Source: Amycolatopsis cihanbeyliensis (GTDB lineage: Bacteria > Actinomycetota > Actinomycetes > Mycobacteriales > Pseudonocardiaceae). Taken from it: DNA of 64,000 nucleotides. Under the pieces are notes generated by a model that was not told the origin of the DNA, made no database searches, and was given only the letters and a program-made list of their open reading frames with translations. Shown here one piece after another: positions 8,477 to 16,987 of this stretch (position 1 is its first letter; every line of letters starts with the position of its first letter). A program made the translations under genes and the position numbers. The DNA lies in NCBI RefSeq assembly GCF_006715045.1, contig NZ_VFML01000001.1:1266001-1330000 (forward strand). The letters are read 5' to 3'.

Positions 8477-9655
8477 TCAACCACGACCCCAGCCGCCGCC
8501 TCCGCCCGAGGTGAGATCGGCCCCATCACGCCAGCTCACCCCGAGTCCGCGGAGCGAGACTGCCCGGCTGATGTCGGTCGGTGACACGATGCCGACCAGG
8601 TCGCCGTTGTCGAACACCAGCGCCCGGCCGTCCGCGCAGCCGTACATCCGCGGCAGCAGCGCCACCAGTTCCTCGTCCGGCCGCGCGGTGGGCACCTCCA
8701 CCATCGGGCAGGCCGCCTCGTGCAGGCGGGTCTCCGCCCTTCGCTCGGCACTCACCGCCTTCAACCTGCCGAGAGTGATCATGCCCTGGATACCGTCCCC
8801 CGGTTCCCTGAGCGGGAACGCCGAGTGCCTGCGCACCATGGCCACGTCCCGGATGAAGTCGGCGACGCTGAGCTCGGCGTTCGCGGTGTCCGGGTCCGGC
8901 GTCATCACATCGCGCACCCGCAGCCCGGCGAGCACCGAGCCCATGTCGGCCTGGCGCTCCTCCGCGCTGGCGACCGTGACGATGAACCAACCGATCAGCA
9001 TCCACCACAGCCCGGACAACGTCCCGGTGACCACCACGACCACGCCGAGCAGGATCAGCGCGAAGCCGAACCCACGCCCGGCCCGCGCGCTCCACACCGC
9101 GGCCCGGTTGCGGTCCTTCAGCCTGCCCCACAGCACGGCCCGCAGGATCCGCCCGCCGTCCAGCGGCGCGGCCGGGATCAGGTTGAACACGGCCAGCAGG
9201 AAGTTGATCAATGCGAGATAGACTCAGACGCCCCAGACCAGCACCGGCGCCTCGGCCACGGCGACCAGCCAGGCGATAAGCGTGAAGAAACCGCCAGCGA
9301 GCACGCTGGTGGCCGGTCCGACGGCGGCGATCCACAGGTCCGCGCGCGGCGTACGGGCCTCCCCGCGCAGCGAGGCGACCCCACCGAGCAGCCACAGCGT
9401 GATGCCGTCGACCTCCACCCCGAGCCGGGTGGCCACGAGGGCGTGCGCGAGTTCGTGGGCAAGCAGCGAGGAGACGAACAGCAGAGCCGCCACCACCCCC
9501 GCGAGCAGGTAGACGGCGGTGCCGTATCCGGGATAGATCTCCGGCCATTGCCCGAGTCCCAGCACCCCCACCAGCAGGAGCACGATCACCAGCACGCTCC
9601 AGTGCATGCCGACACGCACCCCACCGATACGACCAAGGCGGATCGTCGCTCTCAT
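8477..9655 (-). pseudogene. M50 (site-2-type) protease with CBS domains, interrupted by an in-frame TGA
   Basis: The 5' part (9655 down to 9224) encodes membrane segments and the zinc motif HELAH. The 3' part (from just after the stop down to 8477) continues in the same frame with the second metalloprotease motif NLIPAAPLDGG, more membrane helices and two CBS repeats (VRDVMTPD..., GDLVGIVSPTDISRA). Between them the codon at 9226-9224 is TGA, directly after WGV and before VYLALINF, where relatives have an unbroken helix. A single base change from TGG (Trp) would explain it. There is no frameshift. It may be a real nonsense mutation, a base error, or readthrough. ATG 9655 overlaps the upstream stop by 4 bp. 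Confidence 0.75.
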
Positions 9656-10449
9656 CCCCCACCGGCTACCCGCCCCACCACCCCACAAACCGCCCTGAAC
9701 GTGGCGATCCGGACGTTGGATGTCGCGAACGGCACGGTTAGGACGTCTGATGCCTCGAAAGCCACGTTCAGGGCCTCCTCGGTGGCGGAGCAGGCGACGC
9801 GGAGATCGGGCCGGCGGGCGGGACCGGCCAGGCCGAGGTGGTAGAGGTGCGGTTCCCCGGCGCCCGTGGCGGCCAGCTCACGCACATAGCCTCGGATACC
9901 CGGCACCGGCTCGGCGGCCACCGCCGTGACGTAGGCACCGACCTCCACTGTGGACGGAAGCCGCGCGCGGGCGGTGCGCACCGCGTCCACGGTGCCCGCG
10001 CCCGGCCGCCAGCAGGGCAGCACGACGGTGTCCACCTCCGTCCCGGCCCGCGGGGTGAGCCCGGGCAGCGCCCCGGTCACCCACGGGTCGACGGCGCCGT
10101 GCAGGGCGATCCGGCGCCCGGACCCGACGGCCTCGAGCACGGCCGCGCGCAGGGCGCCTGTGTGCCGCTGCCGGGTCGCCAGCAGCAGCTCCCGCACCTC
10201 CTCCGGCAGCCGGTCCGCCGCCTCGGTGAGGTCGCCCGTGGCGATCAGCGCACGTACCCGCTCCGCCGGCAGGCTCCGCACCCGCGCGGGCTCGGCGCCC
10301 TCGGCGGCCCAGCCGGCGGCACAGGCCGCGCAGCAGCAGACCGAGAGCAGCCTGGCCGTGGCCGGCGACCACACCGCGCCCGTCTTCTCGTGCTGATGCT
10401 GGTGGACCACCCCGAGCTGGCCGCGTGCCTCCAGCACCACCGAGGACAC
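9652..10449 (-). CDS. Hypothetical protein, probably N-terminally truncated
   Basis: 265 residues from GTG 10449; an in-frame stop lies just upstream, so it cannot extend further. The visible region begins with VLEARGQLG followed by a His-rich HQHQHEK and then a paired-Cys segment CCCAACAAG. From memory this resembles the middle of an uncharacterised actinobacterial Ala-rich family whose members carry a further ~150-residue N-terminal domain, missing here. The last ~30 residues are encoded by a dispersed 83-bp palindromic repeat (9692-9774) and are unlikely to be original. Its stop overlaps the ATG of the protease gene by 4 bp. Function unknown. Confidence 0.55.
   Translation of the reverse strand: MSSVVLEARGQLGVVHQHQHEKTGAVWSPATARLLSVCCCAACAAGWAAEGAEPARVRSLPAERVRALIATGDLTEAADRLPEEVRELLLATRQRHTGALRAAVLEAVGSGRRIALHGAVDPWVTGALPGLTPRAGTEVDTVVLPCWRPGAGTVDAVRTARARLPSTVEVGAYVTAVAAEPVPGIRGYVRELAATGAGEPHLYHLGLAGPARRPDLRVACSATEEALNVAFEASDVLTVPFATSNVRIATFRAVCGVVGRVAGGG
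9692..9774. repeat. Dispersed palindromic repeat, copy A (diverged)
   Basis: Begins GCCCTGAACGTGGC and ends GCCACGTTCAGGGC, a perfect 14-bp terminal inverted repeat enclosing about 55 bp. Two further copies lie at 15862 and 16997 in the same orientation. Copy A differs from them at several internal positions while the termini are intact, which suggests the termini are what is maintained. This copy lies inside an open reading frame and is translated through. Confidence 0.85.
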
Positions 10450-10521
10450 CTCGAGGCCCGGTCAGGCTCTCCGCGGCCATCCAGATCGGCCTTGAACTGT
10501 GCCATTCCGCGGCGACCCAGT

Positions 10522-10537
10522 GTTCATACGTATGAAC
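10522..10537. promoter_or_regulatory. Perfect 16-bp palindrome upstream of the IclR gene
   Basis: GTTCATACGTATGAAC is its own reverse complement. It sits in an unusually AT-rich stretch (about 10505-10600) between the divergent genes starting at 10449 and 10649. An operator for the IclR-type regulator encoded next door is the simplest reading; the AT-rich flank would hold the promoter(s). Confidence 0.5.
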
Positions 10538-10648
10538 GTAGTTAGCTATCTTGAATTTATTCATCTGCTAAAATGATGTTCCGGGACGCTAATATGGCCG
10601 GTGTCACCTGTCAACAAGCACGAACACGTGCGACACCGGGGAGGCGAA

Positions 10649-11458
10649 ATGGCTGGAGAAAGTGCGGTGCGGAACGGAACCGACGCCACGGAAGCGGTGA
10701 CGGCCGGGGTGAAGTCGGCGCGCAGGGCGATCGACCTGATCGAGGCCTTCGCCGCCAACGACGCGTGGCTGTCACTGTCCGATCTGCACTCCCGCACCGG
10801 GTTCCCGCGCTCCAGCCTGCACGGCCTGCTCAGGACGCTGCACGAGGCGGGCTGGCTGGAGGCGGACCCGAGCGGCACCAGGTACCGGCTCGGGGTGCGG
10901 GCGCTGATCTGCGGCACCGCTTACCTCGACCGCGATCCGGTGGTGCCGTACGCCACCGAGGCACTGGAACGGGTGCGGGAGGAGACCGGATTCACCGCGC
11001 ACTACGCGCGGCGATACGGCGCCGAGGTGGTGTACCTGGAGACGAGGGAGTCCAGCCGCTCGACACACCTGATCTCCAGGGTCGGGCGCACCCTGCCCGC
11101 GCACGCGACCGCGCTGGGCAAGGCACTGCTGGCCGAGCTCACCCAGGAGGAGATCGCCGACCTGCTCGCGGAGCCGCTGCCCGCGATCACCGGCCGGACG
11201 GTGACCACCCTCGAACGCCTGCACACCGAGTGCACGGAGATCCGGGAACGCGGCTACGCCGCCGAGGCCGAGGAGGGAACACCCGGGATCCGCTGCGTAG
11301 CGGCGGTCGTTCCGTACCGCATCCCCGGGACCGACGCGATGAGCTGCTCCATGCCGGTCGCCGAGGTGACCGACGAGGAGGCACACCGGGCGGGTGAACT
11401 GCTCGCCCAGACCACCTCCGAACTGGGCCAGCGCCTGCGCCGGGCCGGGGTCCGATGA
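10649..11458 (+). CDS. IclR family transcriptional regulator
   Basis: A 269-residue regulator with an N-terminal winged helix (SARRAIDLIEAF..., recognition region LSLSDLHSRTGFPRSSLHGLL) and the IclR effector-binding domain with GRTLPAHATALGKALLA. ATG 10649 is chosen because GGGGAGG precedes it by 4 bases. It is followed after about 30 bp by a uronate-dehydrogenase-like gene, now broken. IclR proteins often control sugar-acid catabolism, so repression of uronate use is a reasonable inference. A perfect palindrome 112 bp upstream is a candidate autoregulatory site. Confidence 0.88.
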   Translation: MAGESAVRNGTDATEAVTAGVKSARRAIDLIEAFAANDAWLSLSDLHSRTGFPRSSLHGLLRTLHEAGWLEADPSGTRYRLGVRALICGTAYLDRDPVVPYATEALERVREETGFTAHYARRYGAEVVYLETRESSRSTHLISRVGRTLPAHATALGKALLAELTQEEIADLLAEPLPAITGRTVTTLERLHTECTEIRERGYAAEAEEGTPGIRCVAAVVPYRIPGTDAMSCSMPVAEVTDEEAHRAGELLAQTTSELGQRLRRAGVR

Positions 11459-11488
11459 GCGCACCACCAGCAAAGGAGTAGGGACTTC

Positions 11489-12311
11489 ATGGCGGACCAG
11501 CGCATCCTGATCACCGGGGCATCCGGCGGGGTCGGCACCCTGATGCGACCGCGACTGCGCCGCGCGGGGCCGGGTACTGCGGCTGCTCGATCGCACCCAG
11601 CCCACGCCGGCCGAACCCGGTGAGCCCGGTGGAAACACGGACCGGCTCGGTCGCCGATCCCGATGCGATGGCAGGCGCCTGCGCGGAGGTGGATGCCGTG
11701 ACCCATCTTGGTGGGCACAGCAGGGAGAACACCTGGGCCGAGACGGTGGAGGTGAACATCAACGGCACGCACACCGTGCTGGAGGCCGCGCGGGCGGCCA
11801 GGGTGCCGCGGGTGGTACTGGCCTCGAGCAACCACGCCGTGGGCTTCCGCCACACCGCCGAGGCCGGCGAGCGCGGCCTGCCCGCCGATTCCTCACCCCG
11901 CCCGGACACCTACTACGGCGTGAGCAAGGCGGCCATCGAGTCGCTGGGCAGCCTCTACCACTCCCGCTTCGGCCTGGACGTGATCTGCGTCCGGATCGGC
12001 TCCTGCTTCGAGCGGCCGCAGGAAGTGCGCGGGCCGGCCACCTGGCTGTCCCCGACGACGCGGCGCGGCTGTTCGAGGCCCGCCTGAGCGCCCCCGCACC
12101 CGGGTACCGGCTGGTCTGGGGCGTCTCGGACAACACGCGGCGGTTCTACTCGCTGGCCGAGGCCGCGGCGCTGGGATACCAGCCGCGGGACGACGCCGAG
12201 AAGTTCGCCGCCGAGATCCTGGCCACCGAACCCGCCCCGGAGGGCCCGGCCGCGGAGTTCGTCGGGGGCGCGTTCGTCACCGCCGCGCTCGGCGAGCCCC
12301 ACCCGATCTGA
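11489..12311 (+). pseudogene. Uronate dehydrogenase-like SDR (multiple frameshifts)
   Basis: A good ribosome site (AAAGGAG) precedes ATG 11489, and the product begins as a Rossmann protein (ILITGASGGVGTLMRP). The frame is lost near 11575 and again near 11620. It then runs well through the NAD epimerase core (VTHLGG, SSNHAVGF, the YxxxK pair in YYGVSKAAIE), and shifts once more near 12050. After that the C-terminal part (WGVSDNTRRFYS, LGYQPRDDAE) continues to TGA 12309-12311. The ordered blocks match extended SDR uronate dehydrogenases, which oxidise glucuronate or galacturonate to aldarolactones. Three shifts make a working protein unlikely unless the sequence is wrong here. Confidence 0.75.
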
Positions 12312-12326
12312 GTGCGCGCCAGGCGC

Positions 12327-12384
12327 TTGACAGCGCAATCGCCATCCCTCATCCTACTCAAAAGTAGCTGTTACTAGCGGTAAC
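12327..12384 (+). promoter_or_regulatory. Candidate promoter and operator of the monooxygenase operon
   Basis: TTGACA at 12327-12332 is a consensus -35 box; 17 bases later CATCCT is a weak -10. At 12370-12384 GTTAC-TAGCG-GTAAC forms a 5-bp-arm inverted repeat that could bind a regulator. The start codon follows at 12420 with GGAGGAG just before it. Confidence 0.4.
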
Positions 12385-12419
12385 GCCTACCGTCGTCCGC
12401 AACGGCGTGGAGGAGCAGC

Positions 12420-13895
12420 ATGGGTGCGCGATTCAAGGTGGTCATCGTCGGCACCGGTTTCTCCGGGCTCGGCCAGGCTATCCAGTTGGAACGTGCGGGT
12501 ATCCGGGACTACGTGATCCTGGAGAAGGCACACGAGGTCGGTGGCACCTGGCGGGACAACTCGTATCCCGGCTGCGCCTGCGACGTCCAGTCGCATATGT
12601 ACTCCTTCTCCTACGAGCAGAACCCGAACTGGTCCCGATCGTTCTCCGCGCAGCCGGAGATCTTCGAGTACCTGAAGGGGGTCGCGGACAAGTACCGGCT
12701 GCGGGAGCGAATCCGGTTCGGGGTCGAGGTCACCGGCGCCCGATGGGACGCCGAGCAGCGGACCTGGACGGTGAGCACGACCTCGGGTACGGAGTACGTC
12801 GGGCAGTTCCTCGTGGCGGGCGTCGGGGGCCTGCACATCCCGCAGATCCCGGCGCTGCCGGGGATCGAGCGCTTCACCGGGCGGACGTGGCATTCCTCGG
12901 GGTGGGACCACGACCACGACCTCACCGGCAAGCGGGTCGCCGTGGTCGGCACCGGAGCCAGCGCCATCCAGTTCGTGCCGAGGATCGCACCGGAGGTCGG
13001 CAGGCTGACGGTGTTCCAGCGCACCCCACCGTGGATCATGCCGAAGCCGGACCACCCGATGCCCGGCTGGGCCAGGACGCTGTTCCAGCGGGTGCCTGGC
13101 GTCCAGCGGACCTACCGCAACCTGCTGTACTGGCTGCTCGAGGTGCGAGCGGTCGGGTTCAACGGGCACCCGGCGCTGATGCGGGCCGGTGAGGCCGTGG
13201 CGAAGCGGCATATGCGCAAGCACATCACCGATCCGGTACTGCGACGCGAACTCACCCCGGACTACACCATGGGCTGCAAGCGGGTGCTGATCTCCAACGA
13301 CTACTACCCCGCGCTCAACCGGGACAATGTGGACCTGGTGACCGACGGCATCGCCGACATCCGCGAGAACTCCATTGTGGACAACAGGGGCGTCGAGCAC
13401 GAGGTGGACGTGATCGTGTACGGCACCGGGTTCCACGTCACCGACGCGATGGAGTACCTGGACATCACCGGGGTGGACGGCAGGCATCTGGCCAAGGAGT
13501 GGGCAGGCGAGGGGGTGCAGACCCACTACGGGATCACGGTTTCCGGTTTCCCGAACCTGTTCTTCCTGCTCGGCCCGAACACCGCGCTCGGCCACAACTC
13601 GGTGGTTTTCATGATCGAGTCGCAGTCCCGGTACGTGGTGGACGCGATCAGGCTCGCCGACCGCAACCAGGCCGCTGCGGTGCAGGTGCGGCAGGACGTG
13701 CAGGACGCCTTCCAGGCGAGGATCCAGCGCAAGCTGGCCGCAGGGGTGTGGACCCAGGGCGGCTGCACGAGCTGGTACCTGGACGCCAAGGGCGTCAACC
13801 GCACGATCTGGCCCGGGTTCACCTGGCGCTACTGGATGGAGACGCGCAGGGTCACCCCGAGCGACTTCGAGCTGACCGGAAGGACCGGCCGATGA
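12420..13895 (+). CDS. Flavin-containing (Baeyer-Villiger-type) monooxygenase
   Basis: A 491-residue class B flavoprotein monooxygenase. The FAD motif GTGFSGLG lies in the first 20 residues, EVGGTWRDNSYPGCACDV is the typical second block, and FTGRTWHSSGWD corresponds to the Baeyer-Villiger fingerprint. The NADPH Rossmann motif is VAVVGTGASAIQ, followed by the C-terminal GTGFHVTD. It would insert oxygen next to a ketone or oxidise a soft nucleophile using NADPH and O2. The start has a strong GGAGGAG site. It is the first of three genes coupled by 4-bp overlaps. Substrate unknown; a lipid or steroid-like ketone is common for this clade. Confidence 0.9.
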   Translation: MGARFKVVIVGTGFSGLGQAIQLERAGIRDYVILEKAHEVGGTWRDNSYPGCACDVQSHMYSFSYEQNPNWSRSFSAQPEIFEYLKGVADKYRLRERIRFGVEVTGARWDAEQRTWTVSTTSGTEYVGQFLVAGVGGLHIPQIPALPGIERFTGRTWHSSGWDHDHDLTGKRVAVVGTGASAIQFVPRIAPEVGRLTVFQRTPPWIMPKPDHPMPGWARTLFQRVPGVQRTYRNLLYWLLEVRAVGFNGHPALMRAGEAVAKRHMRKHITDPVLRRELTPDYTMGCKRVLISNDYYPALNRDNVDLVTDGIADIRENSIVDNRGVEHEVDVIVYGTGFHVTDAMEYLDITGVDGRHLAKEWAGEGVQTHYGITVSGFPNLFFLLGPNTALGHNSVVFMIESQSRYVVDAIRLADRNQAAAVQVRQDVQDAFQARIQRKLAAGVWTQGGCTSWYLDAKGVNRTIWPGFTWRYWMETRRVTPSDFELTGRTGR

Positions 13896-14776
13896 GCCTG
13901 CGGGAGAACGAGACGGAACAGGTGGTGCTGCACGCCAGGGACGTGACGTTCGACTTCTCGGCGCTGCCGATGCACTGGGTGCCGCACGATCCGCAGACCA
14001 CGCACACGCTGAACGTCCTGCACCTCGCGCTGCCGGAGGGCGAGCGCTGGTTCGTCGAGGTGTTCAAGCAGGCGGTGCCACTGATCAAGGACGAGCGGCT
14101 CAAGGAGGACGTCCTCGGGTTCATCGGCCAGGAGGCGATCCACGCCGAGGCCCATGCCGGTGCCGCCGATCACCTGGACGGTCGCGGCCTGGACACCGGC
14201 CCGTTCGTGCGCCAGATGGAGTGGCTGTTCCGCAGGCTGCTCGGCGACCGGGACCTCAGCGGGAAGGCCAGGGAGGAGTGGCTGGTCGAACGGCTGGCCG
14301 CGGTCGCGGCGATCGAGCACTACACCGCGTTCCTCGGCCAATGGGTGCTGGACGCCGAGGGGTTGGACGCCGCGCGGGCCGATCCGACCATGCTGGACCT
14401 GCTGCGCTGGCACGGCGCCGAGGAGGTCGAGCACCGCTCGGTGGCCTTCGACGTCTACCAGCATCTCGACGGGCGCTACCTGCGCCGGGTGCGCAGCATG
14501 GCGCTGGTGACCCCGATGCTGGTCTGGGTGTTCATCCGCGGTACTCGCTACCTGCTGCGCAACGACCCGACCCTGCGCGGCGGGCGGAAGGCCCGCTGGC
14601 GGGAGTTCTTCCGGGCCGGGCGGCGCGGCACGCTGCCGACCACCCGCGAGCTGCTGCGCGAGATCCGGCCGTACTTCCGGCGTTCCTACCACCCCTCGCA
14701 GACCGGTTCCACCGACCAGGCGGTGGCCTACCTGGCGTCCTCCCCTGCCGCCCAGGCGGCCGAGGGCGCGCATTGA
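13892..14776 (+). CDS. PF10118-type metal-dependent hydrolase
   Basis: A 294-residue, mostly helical protein. His/Glu clusters GQEAIHAEAHAG, AAIEHYTAFLG and HGAEEVEHRSVAFDVY are spaced like a ferritin-like di-metal site, the hallmark of the predicted metal-dependent hydrolase family PF10118. No reaction is established for the family to my knowledge. The ATG overlaps the monooxygenase stop (ATGA), and the gene stop overlaps the next start. The product therefore probably acts on the same substrate as the flanking oxidoreductases. Confidence 0.8.
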   Translation: MSLRENETEQVVLHARDVTFDFSALPMHWVPHDPQTTHTLNVLHLALPEGERWFVEVFKQAVPLIKDERLKEDVLGFIGQEAIHAEAHAGAADHLDGRGLDTGPFVRQMEWLFRRLLGDRDLSGKAREEWLVERLAAVAAIEHYTAFLGQWVLDAEGLDAARADPTMLDLLRWHGAEEVEHRSVAFDVYQHLDGRYLRRVRSMALVTPMLVWVFIRGTRYLLRNDPTLRGGRKARWREFFRAGRRGTLPTTRELLREIRPYFRRSYHPSQTGSTDQAVAYLASSPAAQAAEGAH

Positions 14777-15852
14777 TCACGGTGGAACCGCCGCGCCTGC
14801 CCGCTGACCTGCGCGGCAGGCAGCGCCCCGACCGGTTGTTCGCCACGGTCGGGGCCGCCGTGGCGGCGTATCGCTGGGTGAGCCGGATCAGCGGTCGCCG
14901 CCGCCCGCAGGTCACCGAGGTCGACCGGAACCTGCGCCTGGTCGTGGAGCGGATCACCGTGGAGACCGAGGGTGTGGTCAGCCTGCGCCTTGCCCGGCCG
15001 GACGGCGAGCCGCTGCCCGCATGGCGGCCGGGTGCGCACCTGGATCTGGTGCTGCCCTCCGGTCGGGTCCGGCAGTACTCGCTGTGCGGCGATCCCGATG
15101 ATCGTGTCGCCTACCGGATCGCCGCCCGCCGGATCCCCGGCGGCAGCGGCTCGGCGGAGGTGCACGGGCTCATTCCCGGCGACCTGGTGACCGTGCGCGG
15201 CCCGCGCAACGCCTTCCCGTTCGTGGCCGCCGACTCGTACCTGTTCATCGCGGGCGGTATCGGCATCACGCCGATCCTGCCCATGGTGCACCGCGCCGCC
15301 GCGGCCGGGGCGGACTGGCGGCTGGTGTACACCGGGCGCACCCTCGACTCGATGCCGTTCCGGACCGAACTGGCCACCCTGCCCGCCGGGCGGATCTGGC
15401 TGCGGCCGGACACCGAGTACGGCATGCCCGCGGCCGGCGCGGAGCTGCTCGAGCACGCGCCCGCCGGCGCCACGGTCTACTGCTGCGGACCGCTCCCGAT
15501 GATCACCAGCGTCCGGCTGGACCTGCCCGGCTCCCCCGCCCGCGCCGTGCACTTCGAGCGCTTCTCCGCCCCACCGATCGTGGATGGCAAGCCGTTCACG
15601 ATCCGGCTGGTCCGCAGCGGGACCACGCTTCCGGTTCCCGCCGACCGCTCGGCGCTGGACGTGATCCGGGAAGCCCTACCGGACGTCGCCTACTCCTGCC
15701 GCCAGGGCTTCTGCCGCACCTGCAAGGTCCGCGTGCTCGCCGGCGCGCCCGACCACCGGGACAGCGTGCTCACCGGCGAGGAACGCGCGTCCGACATCCT
15801 GATCTGCGTCTCCCGCGCCGCCCGGGGTGCCACCCTCACCCTGGACCTGTAA
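14773..15852 (+). CDS. PDR/VanB-type flavin reductase with 2Fe-2S domain
   Basis: About 359 residues from TTG 14773, which overlaps the preceding stop (TTGA); GTG 14782 is the alternative start. The order is an N-terminal extension, a flavin-binding barrel with RQYSLCG, a nucleotide-binding domain with GGIGITPI and CCGPLPM, and a C-terminal plant-type ferredoxin domain with CRQGFCRTC and a fourth Cys in ILICVS. This is the arrangement of phthalate dioxygenase reductase-like enzymes, which pass electrons from NAD(P)H to an oxygenase. It likely feeds a partner of this operon or an oxygenase encoded elsewhere. Confidence 0.88.
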   Translation: MITVEPPRLPADLRGRQRPDRLFATVGAAVAAYRWVSRISGRRRPQVTEVDRNLRLVVERITVETEGVVSLRLARPDGEPLPAWRPGAHLDLVLPSGRVRQYSLCGDPDDRVAYRIAARRIPGGSGSAEVHGLIPGDLVTVRGPRNAFPFVAADSYLFIAGGIGITPILPMVHRAAAAGADWRLVYTGRTLDSMPFRTELATLPAGRIWLRPDTEYGMPAAGAELLEHAPAGATVYCCGPLPMITSVRLDLPGSPARAVHFERFSAPPIVDGKPFTIRLVRSGTTLPVPADRSALDVIREALPDVAYSCRQGFCRTCKVRVLAGAPDHRDSVLTGEERASDILICVSRAARGATLTLDL

Positions 15853-15942
15853 CCGGGCCGTGCCCTGAACGTGGCGATCAGGACGCTAGACGTCGCGAAC
15901 GGCACATCTGAGACATCTGACGTCCCGAAAGCCACGTTCAGG
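15849..15942. repeat. 94-bp direct repeat containing palindromic element, copy B
   Basis: Identical base for base to 16984-17077. It includes the TAA stop of the reductase gene, a short linker, and the element running from GCCCTGAACGTGGC (15862) to AGCCACGTTCAGG. The inverted termini can pair, so it may also serve as a transcription terminator. Same orientation as copies A and C. Confidence 0.92.
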
Positions 15943-16024
15943 AGTTGTCCCCAGGGGGTGAGTTGTCCACGGTGGGCGCGGTCCGTACTGGTGTCCGGCT
16001 GATCGTCGGCCACACCCTGGTCCG

Positions 16025-16987
16025 GTGAAGAGAGGAAACTGGGCTCGTGAACCGCAGGTGCTCCACCACGAGAGTCGCGCCGGGGCGATCAAAGTCGCCA
16101 GGCTGATCGAGCTGGGCGTGCCGTCGCGGACCGCCTATCGCCGGTGTGTACCCGGCGGGCCGTGGCAACGCCCACTGCCCGGCATCGTGCTGCTCAACAA
16201 CGGCCACCCCACCCGTAGGCAGTTGGTCGAAGCGGCGCTGCTCTATGCGGGCGAGGGAGCGATCGTCACCGGGGCTGAAGCCTGCAGGCGGCACGGGCTC
16301 ACCCACCTTCCCGACGACTCCTCGGTGCACCTGCTGATCCCTGAGGGGCACCGGATCAACAGCAGCGACTACGTGCTCATCGAGCGGACGATCCACCTCC
16401 CGCAGCCCACCATGCGAGACGGCGTGCCGCTGGCGCCGCTGGTCCGGGCCGTGCTGGACATCTGCCGACGACTCAGGGACTTCGATCTCGTACGCGCCCT
16501 GCTCGCCGAGGCGGTGCAGCGCGGCCGGGCCGATCCGTACCGGATCCAGGCCGAACTCGAGAACGGTTGCCAGCGCGGCACCGCCGTACCTCGCGACGTG
16601 CTCAGAAGCATCCTGCGCGGAGCGAGGTCTGTTGCCGAAGGCGACGCGATGCGGGTGTGGGAACGCACCGGCCTGCCCCCGTTCGAGTGGAACGTCGAAC
16701 TCCGCGACGACGCAGGCCGCTACATAGCGACCCCGGACGGCTGGTGCGGCGAGGTCGGCCTGGCGTGGGAGATCGATTCCTACGACTTCCACTTCGCACG
16801 AAAGCACTACTCGGACACGATCGAACGCAACTCGCGGTACAACAACGCGTGCATCACGCTCGTACAGACGTTGCCCACCAAGCTACGCAGCGATCCGCAG
16901 GCCGTCGCGAAAGAACTGATCGCCGCGTATCACACCGCCGCAGCACGACCCCGCCCCACCGTCCACACCATCACCCCAGCCCCGTAA
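16025..16987 (+). CDS. AbiEi-like antitoxin domain / DUF559-like nuclease-fold protein
   Basis: 320 residues from GTG 16025 (GTG 16058 is also possible; neither has a clear ribosome site). The N-terminal half has a helix-turn-helix-like start (AIKVARLIELGVPSRTAYRR) and the GGPWQRPLPGIVLLNNG block seen in type IV AbiEi-like antitoxin domain proteins. The C-terminal half (WCGEVGLAWEIDSYDFHFARKHY...) has the acidic-core and downstream His/Arg pattern of small Vsr/DUF559-like endonuclease folds. No toxin partner gene is adjacent. It is bracketed exactly by two identical 94-bp direct repeats, so it may have moved as a cassette. Role uncertain: regulator, defence, or solitary antitoxin-like protein. 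Confidence 0.65.
   Translation: MKRGNWAREPQVLHHESRAGAIKVARLIELGVPSRTAYRRCVPGGPWQRPLPGIVLLNNGHPTRRQLVEAALLYAGEGAIVTGAEACRRHGLTHLPDDSSVHLLIPEGHRINSSDYVLIERTIHLPQPTMRDGVPLAPLVRAVLDICRRLRDFDLVRALLAEAVQRGRADPYRIQAELENGCQRGTAVPRDVLRSILRGARSVAEGDAMRVWERTGLPPFEWNVELRDDAGRYIATPDGWCGEVGLAWEIDSYDFHFARKHYSDTIERNSRYNNACITLVQTLPTKLRSDPQAVAKELIAAYHTAAARPRPTVHTITPAP

Noticed and set aside
8327..8584. A short plus-strand frame between the P450 and protease genes
   Set aside because: No ribosome site and it runs into the antisense of the CBS region.
9224..9226. Selenocysteine at the in-frame TGA
   Set aside because: The expected residue is not Cys or Sec, the TGA is not at an active site, and I see no convincing stem-loop directly after it.
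10082..10450. Possible small genes overlapping the start of the truncated hypothetical gene, including one from ATG 10564
   Set aside because: Alternative frames there lose coherent composition after ~30 codons and show no domain; the frame ending at 9652 fits best.
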